The position numbers and the translations under genes are program-made. A stretch of DNA of 64,000 bases from Streptomyces sp. DH41 (lineage in GTDB: Bacteria > Actinomycetota > Actinomycetes > Streptomycetales > Streptomycetaceae), in the NCBI RefSeq assembly GCF_029813785.1, contig NZ_JARVKY010000006.1:62001-126000 (forward strand), in the 5' to 3' direction. The notes beneath the pieces are model-generated. The model had not been told where the DNA came from and did no database searches. It worked only from the letters and a program-made list of their open reading frames with translations. Shown here in pieces: positions 46,601 through 58,200 of this stretch. Each line of letters opens with the position of its first letter. Within the stretch, counting starts at the first letter, position 1.

Positions 46601-49199
46601 GGTGATCGAGGCACCGCTGATCGTGCCGGAGCAGGGCGGGGTGCGGGTGCAGGTCGCCGTCGGCGCACCGGACGGCAACGGCGCACGCACCGTCGAGGTG
46701 CACTCGCAGCGTGACGAGGTTCCCGGCGACGGGGACGCGTGGACGAGGCACGCCACCGGAATCCTCGCCGCGTCGGCCCCGACGCGCGCAGCCGGGGTCG
46801 ACTTCGCCGCCTGGCCGCCCCCGGGTGCCCGGCGGATCGAGGTCGATGCCGCCGACTTCTATGACGAACTGCGTGAGCGCGGTGTCGGCTACGGCCCGGC
46901 GTTCCAGGGAGTGCGGGCGGTGTGGCGGCGCGGTGAGGAGGTCTTCGCCGAGGTCGCCCTGCCCGAGGAACACCGCAAGGAGGCAGGAAGGTTCGGCATC
47001 CACCCCGCCCTGCTGGACGCGGCCCTGCAGACGGGCACGTTCGGTGGTGCGCTCGATGCGGACACGCCGGAGGAGGAAGCCGGTCGGCCGGTGCTGGCGT
47101 TCGCGTGGAACGGCCTGGTGCTGCACGCGGCGGGTGCCTCGGCGCTGCGGGTGCGGGTCGCGCCGAGCGGGCCGGACGCCCTGTCGGTCGAGGCGGCGGA
47201 CGAGACCGGCGCCCTGGTCGTGACGATGGACTCGCTGGTGTCCCGGGCCGTGTCCGCCGAGCAACTGGACACGGCGGCGGGAACGGCCGCCGCCGACTCG
47301 CTGTTCCGCGTGGACTGGCGTGAACTGCCCCCGGCCCCGGCGGCGGAGTCGGTACCCACGTGGGCGGCGGTGGGGACCGCCGACGAGGTCGGCGCGCTGA
47401 CCGAAAGCGCCGTGGCCCCACAAGCGGCGGTCCTGGAGGCCGTGGGCGGTGCGGGCGACGATGCCGTACTGGCGCTGACCTCCCGTGTTCTCACCGTGGT
47501 GCAGACGTGGCTGGCCGCGGGCGGGCTCGACGACGCGCGGCTCGTCGTCGTCACCCGGGGCGCGGTGGCCGCCGGCGGCGACGCCACGGTGACCGACCCG
47601 GCCGGGTCGGCGGTGTGGGGTCTGGTGCGGGCCGTGCAGGCCGAGAACCCCGACCGTATCGTCCTCCTGGACACCGACCAGCTCTCCGCACACCCGGCGG
47701 CCCCCACAGACCCGCCGGCCCCCGCAGATCCGGCGGACACCGTGCCGGAGGCCGTCCTCGCGGCGGTGCTGGCCAGTGGCGAGCCGCAGATCGCGGTGCG
47801 CGGAACCGCCCTCTCCGTGCCGCGCCTCGCCCGCGCCGACGCTCCCGGCACGCACCCGGTGTTCGGGCCGAGGGGGACCGTCCTGGTGTCGGGCGGCGGG
47901 TCCCTGGGTGAACTCGTCACGCGGCACCTCGTCGTCCGGCACGGCGTGCGGCACCTGGTCCTGGCCAGTCGCCGGGGCCCGGACGCCGAGGGCGTGCGGG
48001 AACTGGCCGCCGAGCTCACCGAGCACGGGGCGACGGTCTCCGTCGTGGCCTGCGACATGTCAGATCGTGCGCAGGTCGAGTCTCTGCTCGCCGGGATTCC
48101 GGAGGAGCACCCCCTGCGGGGTGTGGTGCACACGGCCGGTGTGTTCGAGGCCGGGCTCGTCGAGACCCTGACCCCGGAGCGGCTGGCGAGGGTGTTCGCA
48201 CCCAAGGTGGACGCCGTACGCCACCTCGACGAGCTCACCCGTCCCTTGGCCCTGGACGCCTTCGTCGTCTACTCCTCCGCCTCGTCCGTCTTCATGGGCG
48301 CCGGCAGCAGCGGCTACGCGGCCGCGAACGCCTTCCTGGACGGACTGATGGCCCACCGCCGCGCGGCGGGTGTGCCCGGCCTCTCCCTGTCCTGGGGCAC
48401 GTGGGCACACGCCACCAACATGACCACCCACCTCAGCACCGACGACCAGGCCCGGATGAGCCGGCGCGCGAACCGCGACGGAGTCGTCGCGCTCCAGCCC
48501 GCCGAGGGCATGGAGCTGTTCGACGCCGCGGTCGGCACCGTGGACTCACTGCTGGTGCCGGTCAAGCTGGACCTGCGAGGCGTGCGGGCCGGTGCGGCGG
48601 GCGGCGGAACGGTGCCGCATCTGCTGCGCGGCCTCGTACCCGCCGGCCGGCAACAGGCGCGGACGGCCGTCGCACAGGACGGCGACCTGCTGCACAGGCT
48701 GTCCGGGCTCCCCGGGCCGGAGCAGGAGGCCATGCTCCTCGACCTGGTGCGCACTCAGGCCGCGGTCGTGCTCGGCCACAGCGGGCCGGAGAGCGTCAAG
48801 GCGGAGACCGCGTTCAAGGACGTCGGATTCGACTCCCTCACGTCGGTGGAGCTGCGCAACCGGATGCGCGAGGTGACGGGCAGGAAACTGCCCGCCACGC
48901 TGGTCTTCGACCACCCGACCCCGCTCGTGCTCGCCCGCTTCCTGCGCGACGAGCTCGGCATCGGCGACGACGTGCTGTCGAGGGTGAACACGAAGATAGA
49001 AGACGTCGAGTCGCTCCTCGGTGCAGTGAGCCTCGACGAATCCATGAGGACCAGTATCGCGTTGCGCCTTCAGGGCCTGGTGGCCAGGTGCAATGGAGTG
49101 GTCGAGCAGACGGACGGTTCCACGGTCGCGGAGAAGCTGGAATCCGCATCGGCCGACGAAGTCCTCGACTTCATCGACGGAGAACTCGGGCTCGTGTGA
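43602..49199 (+). CDS. Type I PKS, extension module 8 (RifD equivalent)
   Basis: I choose GTG 43602, which gives [21 protein letters not shown], a standard N-terminal docking helix, and has GGGGG nine bases upstream. A TTG at 43593 is a weaker alternative. The protein has 1865 residues and one module (about 34-1790): KS-AT-DH-KR-ACP with a methylmalonyl AT. The C-terminal about 80 residues form a helical docking region ([12 protein letters not shown], then [16 protein letters not shown]). The single-module protein matches RifD of the rifamycin system. There is no thioesterase. It lies 150 bases after the module 6-7 gene and 49 bases before the last PKS gene. Confidence 0.95.
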   Translation: MADEAELRDYLKRAIVDARTARKRLREVQEEAREPIAIVSMACRYPGGVSSPEELWTLVAEGVDAVSDFPEDRGWDLEGLFDADPDHAGTSYVTQGGFLEGAGLFDAGFFGISPREALAMDPHQRLLLETSWEAVERAGIDPLSLKGADVGVFSGLSGQGYGAGAGVVTPETEGFAGTGASSSVASGRVSYVFGFEGPAVSLDTACSSSLVAIHLAAQALRQGECSMALAGGAMVMATPGNFVAFSRQRGLAADGRCKAFADGADGMGLAEGVGVVLLERLSVARKRGHKVLAVLRGSAVNQDGASNGLTAPNGPSQQRVIRRALVSAGLSAADVDVVEAHGTGTALGDPIEAQALLATYGKDRDGERPLWLGSLKSNIGHTQAAAGVGSVIKMVQALRYGVMPPTLHAQRPSDQVDWSAGAVELLTEAREWPRDGRPRRAGVSSFGVSGTNAHLILEEAPEEEASSPLPSGGVVPLVVSARSAGALAGQAGRLAAFVEEAGERSLTGVAGALVGGRAVLGERAVVVAGSDDEAVAGLRALARGENTSGVVVGSAGAGALGKVVWVFPGQGSQWAGMGRELLDSSPVFAERIGECAAALEPFIDWSLVDVLRGDADPGLLDRVDVLQPASFAVMVGLAAVWASVGVEPDAVVGHSQGEIAAACVSGALSLEDAARVVALRSQAIAGQLAGRGGMASVALSESEAVARLERWADRVEVAAINGPSSVVIAGDAGALDEALEALAAEGVRVRRVAVDYASHTRHVEDIRDALAKTLSGVEAQAPSIPFYSTVTGEWIEDAGVLDGGYWYRNLRSQVGFGPAVGELIRQGHGVFVEVSAHPVLVQPITEILDDSNDSGTGTIVTGSLRREDGGLRRLLASMAELFVRGVTVDWTGVLPAGAASARLDLPTYAFDHQHYWLQATDAPTDATSLGLAGTDHPLLGAMVELPHSDGLVFTSRLSLKSHPWLAEHAIGGMALLPGTGLVELAVRAGDEAGCGMLEELVIEAPLIVPEQGGVRVQVAVGAPDGNGARTVEVHSQRDEVPGDGDAWTRHATGILAASAPTRAAGVDFAAWPPPGARRIEVDAADFYDELRERGVGYGPAFQGVRAVWRRGEEVFAEVALPEEHRKEAGRFGIHPALLDAALQTGTFGGALDADTPEEEAGRPVLAFAWNGLVLHAAGASALRVRVAPSGPDALSVEAADETGALVVTMDSLVSRAVSAEQLDTAAGTAAADSLFRVDWRELPPAPAAESVPTWAAVGTADEVGALTESAVAPQAAVLEAVGGAGDDAVLALTSRVLTVVQTWLAAGGLDDARLVVVTRGAVAAGGDATVTDPAGSAVWGLVRAVQAENPDRIVLLDTDQLSAHPAAPTDPPAPADPADTVPEAVLAAVLASGEPQIAVRGTALSVPRLARADAPGTHPVFGPRGTVLVSGGGSLGELVTRHLVVRHGVRHLVLASRRGPDAEGVRELAAELTEHGATVSVVACDMSDRAQVESLLAGIPEEHPLRGVVHTAGVFEAGLVETLTPERLARVFAPKVDAVRHLDELTRPLALDAFVVYSSASSVFMGAGSSGYAAANAFLDGLMAHRRAAGVPGLSLSWGTWAHATNMTTHLSTDDQARMSRRANRDGVVALQPAEGMELFDAAVGTVDSLLVPVKLDLRGVRAGAAGGGTVPHLLRGLVPAGRQQARTAVAQDGDLLHRLSGLPGPEQEAMLLDLVRTQAAVVLGHSGPESVKAETAFKDVGFDSLTSVELRNRMREVTGRKLPATLVFDHPTPLVLARFLRDELGIGDDVLSRVNTKIEDVESLLGAVSLDESMRTSIALRLQGLVARCNGVVEQTDGSTVAEKLESASADEVLDFIDGELGLV
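43701..48970 (+). other. PKS module 8: KS, AT (methylmalonyl), DH (motifs intact), KR, ACP
   Basis: Residues count from 43602. KS Cys206. AT Ser655 in GHSQGE with YASH. DH has [10 protein letters not shown] (His968), YGPAFQG and [10 protein letters not shown] (Asp1139). KR has VSGGGSLG and SGYAAAN. The LDD position reads FEA and the end motif is [11 protein letters not shown], unlike the AWGLWEQ of most others. ACP Ser1745. Compare modules 5 and 7: none of the three has a standard LDD, so they may set a different hydroxyl configuration from modules 1, 4, 6 and 9. Confidence 0.86.
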
Positions 49200-49248
49200 C
49201 GCCGGTTCAGGGCACCGGCACCGCCAAATCTCTCGTGAGGACTGACGA

Positions 49249-52200
49249 ATGGCCACGGACGAAAAGCTCCTCAAGTACCTCAAGCGTGTCACCACGGAAC
49301 TGCACACCCTGCGCAAGCAGGGCTCCTCGCACGCGGGTGAGCCGATAGCGATCGTGGGCACGGCGTGCCGGTTGCCGGGCGGCGTGGCGGGTCCCGAGGA
49401 TCTGTGGCGGTTGGTGCGGGACGGCCGGGACGCCGTGTCGGGGTTCCCCGAGGACCGGGGCTGGGAGCTCGACGGCCTGTTCGATCCGGACCCGGACAAT
49501 CCCGGCACGTCCTACACCGACCAGGGTGGCTTCCTCCAGGGTGCGGGCCTTTTCGACGCGGGGTTCTTCGGGATCTCGCCGCGTGAGGCGCTGGCGATGG
49601 ACCCGCAGCAGCGGCTGCTCCTGGAGACCTCCTGGGAAGCCCTGGAGCGGGCGGGCATCGATCCCGTCTCGCTCAAGGGCACCGACGTCGGCGTGTTCTC
49701 GGGGGTCTCCAGCCAGGGCTACGGTTCCGGCGCCGGCGGCGTCGCGCCCGAGCTGGAGAGCTTCACCGGCACCGGCGTGGCGTCGAGCGTGGCGTCGGGC
49801 CGGGTGTCGTACGTCCTCGGCTTCGAAGGGCCTGCCGTGTCCGTGGACACGGCCTGCTCGTCGTCCCTCGTCGCCATCCACCTCGCCGCGCAGGCACTGC
49901 GGCAGGGCGAGTGCTCACTGGCCCTGGCCGGCGGCGCGATGGTGATGTCGACGCCGGGTACCTTCGTGGTCTTCTCCCGGCAGCAGGGCATGGCCGCCGA
50001 CGGGCGGTGCAAGGCGTACTCGGACGGCGCGGACGGGATGGGCCTGGCCGAGGGCGCGGGCGTGGTGGTCCTGGAGCGGCTGTCGGAGGCCCGTGAGCGC
50101 GGGCACCGGGTCCTCGCCGTCATCCGGGGCAGCGCGGTGAACCAGGACGGCGCGTCCAACGGTCTGACGGCACCGAACGGCCCGTCGCAGCAGCGGGTGA
50201 TCCGCAAGGCGCTGGCCGGGGCCGGGCTGGTCTCCGCGGACGTGGACGTGGTGGAGGGGCACGGGACCGGCACGGCACTGGGCGACCCGATCGAGGCGCA
50301 GGCGCTCCTTGCCACGTACGGGCAAGGACGCGATCCCCGGCATCCGCTGTGGCTCGGCTCGTTGAAGTCGAACATCGGGCACACCCAGGCCGCCGCGGGC
50401 GTGTCCAGTGTCATCAAGATGGTCGAGGCGCTGCGGCACGGCATCATGCCCCCGACGCTGCACACCCAGGAGCCGACGACCGAGGTCGACTGGTCGGCGG
50501 GCGCGGTCGAGTTGCTCAACGAGGCCAGGGAATGGCCGCGCAACGGCCACCCTCGGCGCGCCGGAGTCTCCTCGTTCGGTATCAGCGGCACGAACGCCCA
50601 CCTGATCCTCGAAGAGGCCCCCGCCGAGGAGGAGGCCGCCGCACGCGTCGCGGAGGAGGAGACGCCCGGGGAGGAAGCCGAGGTCGCCGGCGAGGAGACG
50701 GCGCGGGCCGGGGAGGCAACGGCGGAAGCGGCCATCGCGGGTGTGGTGCCCCTGGTGGTGTCGGCGCACAGCGAAGCCTCTCTGGCGGGCCAGGCCGGGC
50801 GACTGGCCGCGTACCTGGAAGCCGGGCCGCACGCCGGATCGGAAACCGGATCGGAAACCGGACCGGAAACCGGACTGGACTCCGGACCGCACGCCGGATC
50901 GGACTCCAGGCCGCACGCCGGATCGGAAGCCGGGCCGCACGCGGTGCCGTTGCCGCGCGTGGCCGGTGCGTTGCTGTCGGAGCGGGCGCTGCTCCGGGAA
51001 CGCGCGGTGATCCTGGCCGACTCGGCCCAGGAGGCCTCGGCCGGGCTCGGAGCACTGGCCCGCGGCGAGCACGCGGCCGGGGTCGTCACCGGCAGGGCGT
51101 CCGGTACGGACGGGGCGTCCGGTACGGGCGGGCCGGGCAAGGTCGTATGGGTGTTCCCGGGCCAGGGATCGCAGCGCGCGGGAGCGGGACGTGAGCTGTA
51201 CGACCGCCACCCGGTGTTCGCCCGGGCCCTGGACGAGGCGTGCGAGCAGCTCGACGCCTTCCTCGCCGGGTGGATCGACCATCCCGTACGGGATGTGGTC
51301 CTGGACAGGGTGCCGGGCAGCTCCGAACTGCTGAAGCAGACGGTGTTCACACAGGCGGGCCTGTTCGCGGTCGAGACCGCCCTGTTCCGGCTCGTGGAGT
51401 CCTGGGGCGTACGGCCGGACGCGGTCATCGGACACTCGATCGGCGAGGTCGCCGCCGCGCACGCGGCCGGGGTGCTGTCGCTGCGGGACGCGGCGCGTCT
51501 CGTCGCGGCCCGGGGCCGGCTGATGCAGGCCCTGCCCCCGGGCGGGGCGATGGTCGCGGTGGCCGCCGACGAGACGGAAGTCGCCGGCCTGATCGGTGAC
51601 GGTGACGGCGTCGGCGTGGAGGTCGCGGCGGTCAACGGCCCCGCCTCCGTGGTGCTCTCCGGCGACGAGGACGCCGTTCTCGCCGCGGCCGGCCGGCTGC
51701 GGGAACGAGGCCGCAAGACGAAGCGCCTCGCGGTCTCCCACGCGTTCCACTCCCTGCGCATGGAGCCGATGCTGGCCGACTTCGCCGCGGAACTGACCGA
51801 GGTGGAGTGGCGGGCACCGGCGATCCCGGTGATCTCGAACGTGACCGGGCGCCTCGCCGCGCCCGACGAACTCACCGGCCCGGAGTACTGGGCCGGGCAC
51901 GTGCGCCGGCCGGTGCGGTTCGCCGAGGGGATCGCGGCCGCCGTCGAGTACGGCGCCACGCTGTTCGTCGAACTGGGCCCGGGCGCTGCCCTGACGTCAC
52001 TGGTCGAGGAGACGGCCACCGCCGCCGGCGCCGACTCGACCTGCGTGGCGGCACTGCGCGACGGCCGCCCGGAGGAGCGGACCCTGCTGGCCTCGATGGC
52101 GGAGCTGTTCGTACGCGGTGTTCCCGTGGACTGGACGAGTGTGCTGCCGCGGGCCGGGTCGCGGCCGGAGGTCGTGGACCTGCCGACGTACGCCTTCGAT

Positions 52201-55200
52201 CACCAGCACTACTGGCTCCAGACGGCGGGGTCGGTGACCGACGCGGCGTCGTTGGGGCAGGTGGCGGCGGATCATCCGCTGCTCGGTGCGGTGGTGCGCC
52301 TGCCGCAGACCGACGGGCTGGTCTTCACTTCCCGGCTGTCGCTGAAGGCGCAGCCCTGGCTGGCCGATCACGCCGTCGGCGGTGTGGTGCTGCTGCCGGG
52401 CACGGGACTGGTGGAGCTGGCCGTGCGGGCCGGTGACGAGGCCGGGTGCGGTGTGCTGGAAGAGCTGGTCATCGAGGCACCGCTGATCGTGCCGGAGCAG
52501 GGCGGGGTGCGGGTGCAGGTCGCCGTGGGCGCGCCGGGCGAGAACGGGTCGCGCACCGTGGAGATCTTCTCCCAGCGCGAGAACGCCTCCGGCGACGGGG
52601 ACGCCTGGACACGGCACGCCACCGCCACCTTGACCAGCGAACCCCCCGCCCGGCGTGACGGATTCGGCTTCGCCGCCTGGCCGCCGGCCGGTGCGGAGCC
52701 CGTCGAGATCGGTGACTTCTACGGCGGCCTGAGCGGACGCGGCTACGGCTACGGACCCGCGTTCCAGGGCCTGCGCGCCGTGTGGCGGCGCGGCGACGAG
52801 GTCTTCGCCGAGGCCGCCCTGCCCGAAGAGCAACGCGAGAGCGCGGACCGGTTCGGCATCCACCCGGCGCTCCTCGACGCCGCCCTGCACGCCGGAATGT
52901 TCGGCACCGAGGCTGACACGGCTGACACGGCTGACGCGGCGGACGCGGCGGCCCAGAATCCCGGGCAGCCGGTCCTGCCGTTCGCGTGGAACGGCCTGGA
53001 ACTGCATGCCGCCGGCGCTTCCGCACTGCGTATCCGCCTGAGCACCGCCGGCCCCGGCGCCGTGACACTGGAAGCGGCCGACGAGACCGGCGGCCTCGTC
53101 GTGACCCTGGACTCCCTGGTGTCCCGGCCGGTCTCCGCCGACCAACTGAAGCAGGTGACGGACTCGACGGTCGCCGACTCGCTGTTCCAGGTGGACTGGA
53201 TCGAACCGCCGCCCGCCCAGCTGGCCCCCGACGCCCCCACCTGGGCGCCGGTCCGCACGGCCGACGACGTGACGGACCTCGCCCGCGGCGCCGAGGTTCC
53301 GGCGATCGCGGTGCTGGAGGCCGTCACCGCCGACGACGGTGACGGTGCGGACGCCGTACTGGCGCTCACCTCGCGGGTGCTGGGCGTGGTGCAGGCGTGG
53401 CTGGCCGCCGACGGCCTCGACGAGTCCCGGCTCGTGGTGGCGACCCGGGGCGCGGTACCCGCCGCTGACGGTGTGGTGACCGACCCGGCCGGGGCGGCCG
53501 TGTGGGGCCTGGTGCGCGCCGCGCAGGCGGAGAACCCCGACCGGATCACCCTGATCGACACCGACCCCGCCACCGAGGACGGAGCCGTGCCCGTGCTGGG
53601 CCCGGTACTGGCCGCGGGAGAACCCCAGGCCGCCGTGCGCGGCACGGCACTGAAGGTGCCCCGGCTCGCCCGTGCCGGCGGGTCCGCTCCGGACACACCC
53701 CGCGTCTTCGCCCCCCAGGGGACGGTACTGATCACGGGCGGCACCGGATCGCTGGGCGGCCTGGTCGCCCGGCACCTGGTCACCCGGCACGGCGTACGGC
53801 GGTTGCTCCTGGTCAGCCGGCGCGGCCCGGACGCCGAGGGCGCGCGGGAACTGGTCGCCGAACTCACCGAGCAGGGCGCGGCCGTGTCGGTCGAGGCCTG
53901 CGACGTGTCCGACCGCGACCAGACCGAAGCCCTCCTCGCCCGGATACCGGACGAGCACCCCCTGCGCGGCGTGGTCCACACGGCGGGCGTCCTCGACGAC
54001 GGAGTCATCGGGGCACTGACCCCAGAACGCCTGGCGAAGGTGTTCGCCCCGAAGGCCGACGCCGTACGCCACCTCGACGAACTGACCCGCGAGCTCGACC
54101 TCGACGCGTTCGTCGTGTTCTCGTCCGCCTCCGGCGTGTTCGGATCAGCGGGCCAGGGCAACTACGCGGCGGCCAACGCCTACCTCGACGGGCTGATGGC
54201 CGACCGCCGGGCCGCGGGCCTGCCCGGACTCTCGCTGGCCTGGGGCCTGTGGGAACAGAACGCCGGAATGACCGCCCACCTCGGCGACGCCGACCAGGCA
54301 CGGGCCGACCGCGGGGGAGTCCTGGCGATCACCGCCACCGAGGGCACGGAACTGTTCGACGCCGCGCTCGTGTCCGGGCAGGCGCTGCTCGTGCCCATCA
54401 AGATGGACCTGAGCGGGGCACGGGCCGGCGCGGCGGCCGGGGCGGCGGTCCCGCACCTGCTGCGCGGCCTCGTACCGACGGGACGCCGACAGGCACGAGC
54501 GGCGGCCGGCAAGGAGAGCGACCTGCCCCGCCGGCTGTCCGGGCTCACCGAGGCGGAAGGGGAGGCCCTGCTCCTCGACCTCGTGCGTACCCAGGCGGCG
54601 GTCGTCCTCGGCCACAGCGGACCGGACAGCGTCCGCGCGGACACCGCGTTCAACGAAGCCGGATTCGACTCGCTCACCTCGGTGGAACTGCGCAACCGGC
54701 TGCGCGAGGCGACCGGCCTGAAGCTTCCCGCCACGCTGATCTTCGACTACCCGACACCGCAGGCCCTCGCCGGCTATCTGCGTGAGGAGTTCGGGGACAC
54801 GGCGACGGCCGGCGCACCGGCCACGCCCCCCGCCGCCGTCGCGGACCCCGACGAGCCGATCGCGATCGTGGGCATGTCCTGCCGGCTGCCCGGCGGTGTG
54901 ACGGGCCCCGACGACCTGTGGCGGCTGGTGTCCGAAGGCCGTGAGGGCATGTCCGCCTTCCCCGAGGACCGGGGCTGGGACCTGGAAAGCCTGTTCGACC
55001 CGGACCCGGAGAGTGCGGGCACGTCGTACACCAGCCAGGGCGGTTTCGTACGGGAAGCGGGTCTCTTCGACGCCGGGTTCTTCGGAATCTCGCCGCGTGA
55101 GGCGCTGGCGATGGACCCGCAGCAGCGGCTGCTCCTCGAAACCTCCTGGGAAGCCCTTGAGCGGGCGGGCATCGACCCGACCTCCCTCAAGGGCACGGAC

Positions 55201-58200
55201 GTCGGAGTGTTCTCCGGAGTGTCCAGCCAGGGGTACGGGGCCGGTGTGACCGCACCGGAGCTGGAGGGCTTCGCGAGCACGGGCACGGCGTCGAGTGTGG
55301 CGTCGGGCCGGGTGTCGTACGTCTTCGGCTTCGAGGGGCCCGCGGTCACCGTGGACACCGCTTGTTCGTCGTCGCTGGTGGCGATGCATCTGGCGGCTCA
55401 GGCGCTGCGGCAGGGCGAGTGCTCCATGGCGCTCGCCGGCGGCGTGACGGTCATGGCGACACCGGTCAGCTTCGTGGAGTTCTCGCGGCAGCGGGGCCTG
55501 GCCGGCGACGGCCGCTGCAAGGCCTACGCGGACGGTGCGGACGGCACCGGCTGGGCCGAGGGCGTCGGACTGGTCGTCCTGGAGCGCCTGTCGGTGGCAC
55601 GGGAGCGCGGGCACACGGTCCTGTCGGTCCTGCGGGGCAGTGCGGTGAACCAGGACGGTGCGTCCAACGGCCTGACGGCTCCGAACGGTCCCTCGCAGCA
55701 GCGGGTGATCCGCAAGGCGCTGGCCAGTGCCGGTCTCTCGGCGGCGGACGTGGACGTGGTGGAGGGTCACGGCACGGGCACGGCCCTCGGCGACCCGATC
55801 GAGGCACAGGCGCTACTGGCCACGTACGGCAAGGGGCGTGACGCGGAACGGCCGTTGTGGCTGGGCTCGTTGAAGTCGAACATCGGGCACACGCAGGCGG
55901 CCGCGGGCGTGGGCAGCGTCATCAAGATGGTGCAGGCGCTGCGGCACGCGACCCTGCCGCCCACGCTGCATGTGGACGCGCCGACGTCGCAGGTGGACTG
56001 GTCGGCGGGCGGCGTGGAGTTGCTGACCGAAGCACGGGAGTGGCCGCGTGACGGCCGTCCCCGCCGGGCGGGCGTGTCCTCGTTCGGCATCAGCGGGACG
56101 AACGCGCACCTGATCCTGGAGGAGGCGCCCGAGGAGGAAGAGGCGGCGGCGGAACGATCGTCTGCACCTGGTGGTGTGGTGCCGCTGGTGGTGTCGGCGC
56201 GCAGTGCGGGATCGCTGGCCGGGCAGGCCGGGCGGCTCGCGGCCTTCGTCGAGGAAGCCGAAGCAGACGGGAGCCCTCTGACGGACCTCGCCGGGGCACT
56301 GCTCACCAGAAGGGCGTTGCAGGCAGAGCGCGCGGTGGTGGTCGCCGACTCGGACGCGGAGGCACTGACGGGCTTGCGTGCCCTGGAGCGCGGTGAGAAC
56401 CCGGCGGGCCTGGTCACCGGGAAGGCCAGCGGTTCGGGTGCGCTGGGCAAGGTGGTGTGGGTGTTCCCGGGGCAGGGCTCGCAGTGGGCGCGTATGGGCC
56501 GGGAACTGCTGGATGCCTCGCCGGTGTTCGCGGAGCGGATCGGGGAGTGTGCGGCGGCTTTGGAGCCGTTCATCGACTGGTCGTTGGTCGATGTGCTGCG
56601 CGGGGATGCTGACCCGGGTCTGTTGGATCGGGTCGACGTTCTCCAGCCGGCCAGTTTCGCGGTGATGGTGGGTCTGGCGGCGGTGTGGGCGTCGGTGGGT
56701 GTGAAGCCCGACGCGGTGCTGGGGCATTCGCAGGGTGAGATCGCTGCCGCGTGTGTGTCGGGTGCGTTGTCGCTGGAGGATGCGGCCCGGGTGGTGGCGT
56801 TGCGTAGTCAGGCCATTGCCGGGCAGCTCGCGGGGCGTGGCGGTATGGCCTCCGTCGCCCTGAGCGAGAGCGAGGCGGTTGCGCGGCTGGAGCGTTGGGC
56901 GGATCGGGTCGAGGTCGCGGCCGTCAACGGTCCGTCGTCGGTGGTGATCGCTGGTGATGCCGGGGCGCTGGACGAGGCGTTGGAGGCTCTGGCCGCTGAG
57001 GGTGTTCGGGTCCGGCGGGTGGCGGTGGATTACGCCTCCCACACCCGGCATGTGGAGGACATCCGCGAGATCCTCGCTGACACGCTCGCCGGTATCGAAG
57101 CTCAGCAGCCGTCGATTCCGTTCTACTCGACCGTCACAGGCGAGTGGGTCGATCAGGCGGGTGTTCTGGACGGCGGCTACTGGTACCGCAATCTCCGGAG
57201 CCAGGTCGGTTTCGGTCCCGCTGTCGCCGGCCTTCTGGATCAGGGTCACGGTGTCTTCGTCGAGGTCAGTGCCCACCCGGTACTGGTCCAGCCGATCACC
57301 GAGATCCTCGACGAGAGCAATGACTCGGGCACCGGCACGGTGGTGACGGGTTCGCTGCGTCGTGAGGACGGGGGGCTGCGTCGTCTGCTGGCCTCGATGG
57401 CGGAGCTGTTCGTGCGTGGTGTCACCGTCGACTGGTCCGGTGTACTTCCGGCCGGGGCTGCCTCGGCCCGGCTCGACCTGCCGACGTACGCCTTCGACCA
57501 CCAGCACTACTGGCTCCAGGCGACCGACGCCCCCACTGACGCCACTTCCCTGGGGCTGGCCGGGACCGATCACCCGCTGCTCGGCGCGATGGTGGAGCTG
57601 CCGCACTCCGACGGGCTGGTGTTCACCTCCCGCCTGTCGCTGAAGTCTCAGCCCTGGCTGGCCGATCACAGGGTCGGCGGAGTGGTGCTCGTCCCCGGTA
57701 CCGGGCTGGTGGAGCTGGCCGTGCGGGCCGGTGACGAGGCCGGCTGCGGTGTGCTGGAGGAGCTGGTGATCGAGGCGCCGTTGGTGGTGCCGGAACACGG
57801 CGGGGTGCGGGTGCAGGTCGCCGTCGGCGCACCGGGCGAGAACGGTGCACGCACCGTGGACGTGTACTCGCGGCGCGAGGACGCCTCCCTGCGGACCGGC
57901 GCGGACGCGTGGACGCGGCACGCCACCGGCATGCTGGCCGGTGTGCCGCAACCGGGCGCCGGTACGGGAGGGTTCGACTTCGCCGCCTGGCCGCCCGCGG
58001 GCGCTCAGCCGGTGGACGTCGACGGTGGCTACGGCCTCCTCACCGAGGTGGGCTACGGCTACGGCCCGGCGTTCCAGGGCGTGCGCGCCCTGTGGCGGCG
58101 TGACGACGAGATCTTCGCCGAGGTCGCGCTGCCCGAGGAACACCGCGAGGAGGCAGGAAGGTTCGGCATCCACCCCGCCCTGCTCGACGCCGCCCTGCAC

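Larger units (their letters stand above)
49339..54795 (+). other. PKS module 9: KS, AT (malonyl), DH, KR, ACP
   Basis: KS Cys203 in DTACSSS. AT has GHSIGEVAAAHAAG (Ser730) and VSHAFHSLRME, the malonyl pattern. Its front motif reads GQGSQRAGAG, where the other ATs have [12 protein letters not shown] has HAVGGVVLLP (His1041), YGPAFQG and [10 protein letters not shown] (Asp1210). KR has TGGTGSLG, LDD and NYAAAN. ACP Ser1808. Predicted result is an unbranched double bond, consistent with half of the conjugated diene next to the amide in rifamycin-type chains. Confidence 0.9.
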
